Assembly: GCA_016928775.1 (NCBI GenBank)
Contig: JAFGKD010000104.1
Coordinates: forward strand, 1-45,764
Reading direction: 5' to 3'
Source: Candidatus Zhuqueibacterota bacterium
GTDB lineage: Bacteria; Zhuqueibacterota; Zhuqueibacteria; Residuimicrobiales; Krinioviventaceae
Length of the DNA stretch: 45,764 nt
Made by a program: the position numbers and the translations under genes
Part shown: piece by piece, positions 43,775 through 45,764 of the stretch
How the letters are laid out: each line of letters opens with the position of its first letter
Numbering within the stretch: the stretch's first letter is position 1
Notes under the pieces: model-generated
The model's input: only the letters and a program-made list of their open reading frames with translations
Databases searched by the model: none
Told to the model about the DNA's origin: nothing

Positions 43775-45764
43775 ATGCAAAATAAATCGAAACTGACATG
43801 CGCCTTTTTGCTCCTCACCCTGTTTCTTGTTTCTGCTCTTTTCGCGCAAAAAAAGCCGTATGAAGGGCCGATGGACGGGGCCGGTGATGTCGCAGCAGAA
43901 AAAATTGGCTGGATGGAAGGCAACGCCGTTCGTTGCCAATTTCGAAATACGACGGAACTATCAGACTGGGGTACTGGCACCGACCCTTATGCGACAAAGT
44001 GGCCAAACGATTTTCGCGGCTCCAAAATGAATGATGGTATCGGCCTGTTGATCGGCTGCCGCGTTTATATCCACAGTGATGGTGATACAGCAACAGTGGA
44101 TTCCGAGCCTTATGATGTGGTATATTTGAACGAACAGCGCACAATTTACGATGATATGGTCGCGAGCGGAGAACTGCACCGTTTGTACTATTTGCAAACC
44201 AGCTATCGGGAAGAAATGGATATGGATCCTACGGGCCAGGTTGAATGGGCTTTGTATCCTTCCCGCGGCAATATCGCCGGTGAATATGCCAACTGGAGTC
44301 TTCCGGATGAACCACCCGCTCAGGCGAGCAAGCCGGATTCCTGGCCCACTTCAGCCTGGCCAGCCGATCGGTTTAACTCAAAATGGCCTGGTATGTGGAA
44401 TGGCCGATTTGGCGCCGATGTGTTCAAAGCCGATGAGGAATGCTTTTTTGTCGCAAATGACGCTCAAGACCAGGAGTATCTCACAGAGCAAAATAAAGTG
44501 CGCTTTTATCCGCGACAAGATAGTTACATCGGCGATGTTGATCCCAAAATGAGCGTGCAAGTCGGTTTGCCCTGGGGCGGTGTTGGACTTCGCGTCGAAC
44601 AACGCGGCTTCCAGTGGAATAACGCCCAGGCGCGTGACGCGATCTTTTGGGAATACGTCATTTATAATATGACAGACTATAATTTTCCTGAAGTCGGATT
44701 TGGCTATTGGGTTGATAATGCAATCGGCAATGACAGCAATGATGAATTGGCCGCGTATGATACTTTCCTCGACCTGGCTTACTCCTGGGATGTCAATGGC
44801 ATTGGTCAGTATAACCTTGAGGTGGGTACCATGGGCTTCGCCTATCTCGAATCACCCGGTAACTCGACCGACGGTTTTGACAATGATGAAGATGGTGTTA
44901 TCGATGAAAAGCGCGACAATATTGCTACACAGATTGTCGGCCCCTATGACGGTATCGACAATCTGGAAAACTTTTTGAGATTCTATCAGCTCGAGGAGGC
45001 TGACCTGCGCGAGCACTGGAAAGAGGATGAAGACCAGGATTGGGATAGTTTTGATGACGCCAACGGCAATGGTGAATGGGATGAGGGAGAGGATATCTAT
45101 GATGATGTTGGCCTCGACGGCAAGGGTCCCGGGGAAATCGACTACGCTGGACCGGATGCAGATGGCACCGAGGCGAACGGCCAACCTGACCTTCGAATCG
45201 GTGTGGGTTGTGAACCCGACTTTGGACTGCTCGATGTCACGGAAACAGACATGTTGGGTTTGACCTCCTTCCGCCTCTTTCCTATTCCGGAGCATGTTCC
45301 TCCTTATAGATACTGGTTCCGTAACGATGAATCCATGTGGGAACTGGTGGGTGCGGATTCATTGGTACCCTATATTGGCGCCGTGTCCAACCTGGCTGAA
45401 GTGTTTGCTACCGGCGTGTTCCCACTCTACGGCGGCAATATCGAGCGTATCTCCATGTCAGAGCTGCACTCCTGGGATGATGGCCGCAACATCAAAGCTG
45501 GCGATCCGGTTGAGAATCCACCGATTGCTCTGTTCGAGCTGAAAAAGATTGTACAGATTATTTATGAAACAGACTATCGATTTGCTCAACCACCGGTCAT
45601 GCCAACATTAACGGCAACTTCCGGCGATGGCAGAATTCTTCTCACCTGGAACAATGATTCTGAAATCAAAACTCGCGACGCCTTTTTAGGCAATGAAAAT
45701 GACTTTGAAGGCTACAAGCTCTTCAAAGCCACGGACAGAAATATCACCGATGCCGTCAAAATTA
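43775..45764 (+). CDS. Large acidic secreted protein, partial at window end
   Basis: An open frame of 663 complete codons that runs off the end of the window. GGAGG lies ten bases before the ATG at 43775. A signal peptide (about residues 1-24, ending SALFAQ) leads into a beta-rich body. Around residues 367-470 are Asp-rich segments such as DNDEDGVIDE and DANGNGEWDEGED, which look like calcium-binding repeats of the thrombospondin-3 type. Residues ~605-663 open a fibronectin-like domain (PTLTATSGDGRILLTW). It is 51 bases after the TonB receptor gene and probably in the same transcription unit. It may be a surface partner of the receptor. A sorting domain, if present, lies outside the window. 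Confidence 0.75.
   Translation, partial: MQNKSKLTCAFLLLTLFLVSALFAQKKPYEGPMDGAGDVAAEKIGWMEGNAVRCQFRNTTELSDWGTGTDPYATKWPNDFRGSKMNDGIGLLIGCRVYIHSDGDTATVDSEPYDVVYLNEQRTIYDDMVASGELHRLYYLQTSYREEMDMDPTGQVEWALYPSRGNIAGEYANWSLPDEPPAQASKPDSWPTSAWPADRFNSKWPGMWNGRFGADVFKADEECFFVANDAQDQEYLTEQNKVRFYPRQDSYIGDVDPKMSVQVGLPWGGVGLRVEQRGFQWNNAQARDAIFWEYVIYNMTDYNFPEVGFGYWVDNAIGNDSNDELAAYDTFLDLAYSWDVNGIGQYNLEVGTMGFAYLESPGNSTDGFDNDEDGVIDEKRDNIATQIVGPYDGIDNLENFLRFYQLEEADLREHWKEDEDQDWDSFDDANGNGEWDEGEDIYDDVGLDGKGPGEIDYAGPDADGTEANGQPDLRIGVGCEPDFGLLDVTETDMLGLTSFRLFPIPEHVPPYRYWFRNDESMWELVGADSLVPYIGAVSNLAEVFATGVFPLYGGNIERISMSELHSWDDGRNIKAGDPVENPPIALFELKKIVQIIYETDYRFAQPPVMPTLTATSGDGRILLTWNNDSEIKTRDAFLGNENDFEGYKLFKATDRNITDAVKI

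Noticed and set aside
41036..45764. A SusC/SusD pair
   Set aside because: The gene after the receptor lacks the SusD helical TPR fold and lipobox; its Asp-rich repeats are different.

Overview
The window (about 45.8 kb, moderate GC) looks like chromosomal DNA from an uncultured heterotroph of the Fibrobacterota-Chlorobiota-Bacteroidota superphylum, most likely the Calditrichota/KSB1 neighbourhood. The main reason is that five large secreted proteins end in the same ~85-residue type IX (Por) sorting domain, with a YPNPFNP core and a conserved IYDxxGrkV strand. TonB-dependent uptake, a three-subunit transhydrogenase and polysaccharide enzymes fit this placement. The phylum is an inference; there is no rRNA gene here to test it.

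Layout. (1) 0.1-5.1 kb, minus: a CBM9-like secreted protein, a broken 5' remnant of a DUF5060-type glycosidase, and a large secreted clan GH-A glycosidase. A cluster of hairpins lies just upstream of the glycosidase. (2) 5.4-9.1 kb, minus: a 1256-residue membrane protein fusing an AAA-type NTPase, a degenerate protein kinase, one membrane helix and TPRs. (3) 9.5-14 kb: SDR dehydrogenase, KDPG aldolase, a Tat-exported DUF362 protein and a secreted DUF4380 protein. (4) 14.1-20.5 kb: pgk, an ECF sigma factor, a membrane-anchored unknown, Hsp20 and the pntAA-pntAB-pntB transhydrogenase operon. (5) 20.7-30.2 kb, minus: a carbohydrate block (GH2 beta-galactosidase, GH29 alpha-fucosidase, a beta-helix protein with sorting domain, a Tat-type sulfatase) plus an intact and a truncated methyltransferase. 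It suggests breakdown of sulfated, fucose- and galactose-containing glycans. (6) 30.2-35.2 kb, minus: ppk2, tRNA-Arg(CCG), folD, ymdB, rny, a probable 6S-like RNA, zapA and a small coiled-coil gene; this is a housekeeping block. (7) 35.5-36.9 kb, minus: an unrecognised three-gene cassette of a caspase-fold (clan CD-like) cysteine peptidase and two small proteins, preceded by two perfect palindromes. (8) 37.2 kb to the end, plus: a CotH-like secreted protein, a TonB-dependent receptor and the start of a large acidic secreted protein cut by the window edge.

How the parts fit: the secreted glycosidases, sulfatase and TonB receptor would release and import glycans, and the KDPG aldolase/SDR and pgk are central sugar metabolism. 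The least explained items are the caspase-like cassette with its palindromic operator region, the doubly degenerate NTPase/pseudokinase/TPR protein, and the structured RNA candidates at 5172-5278 and 34393-34500.
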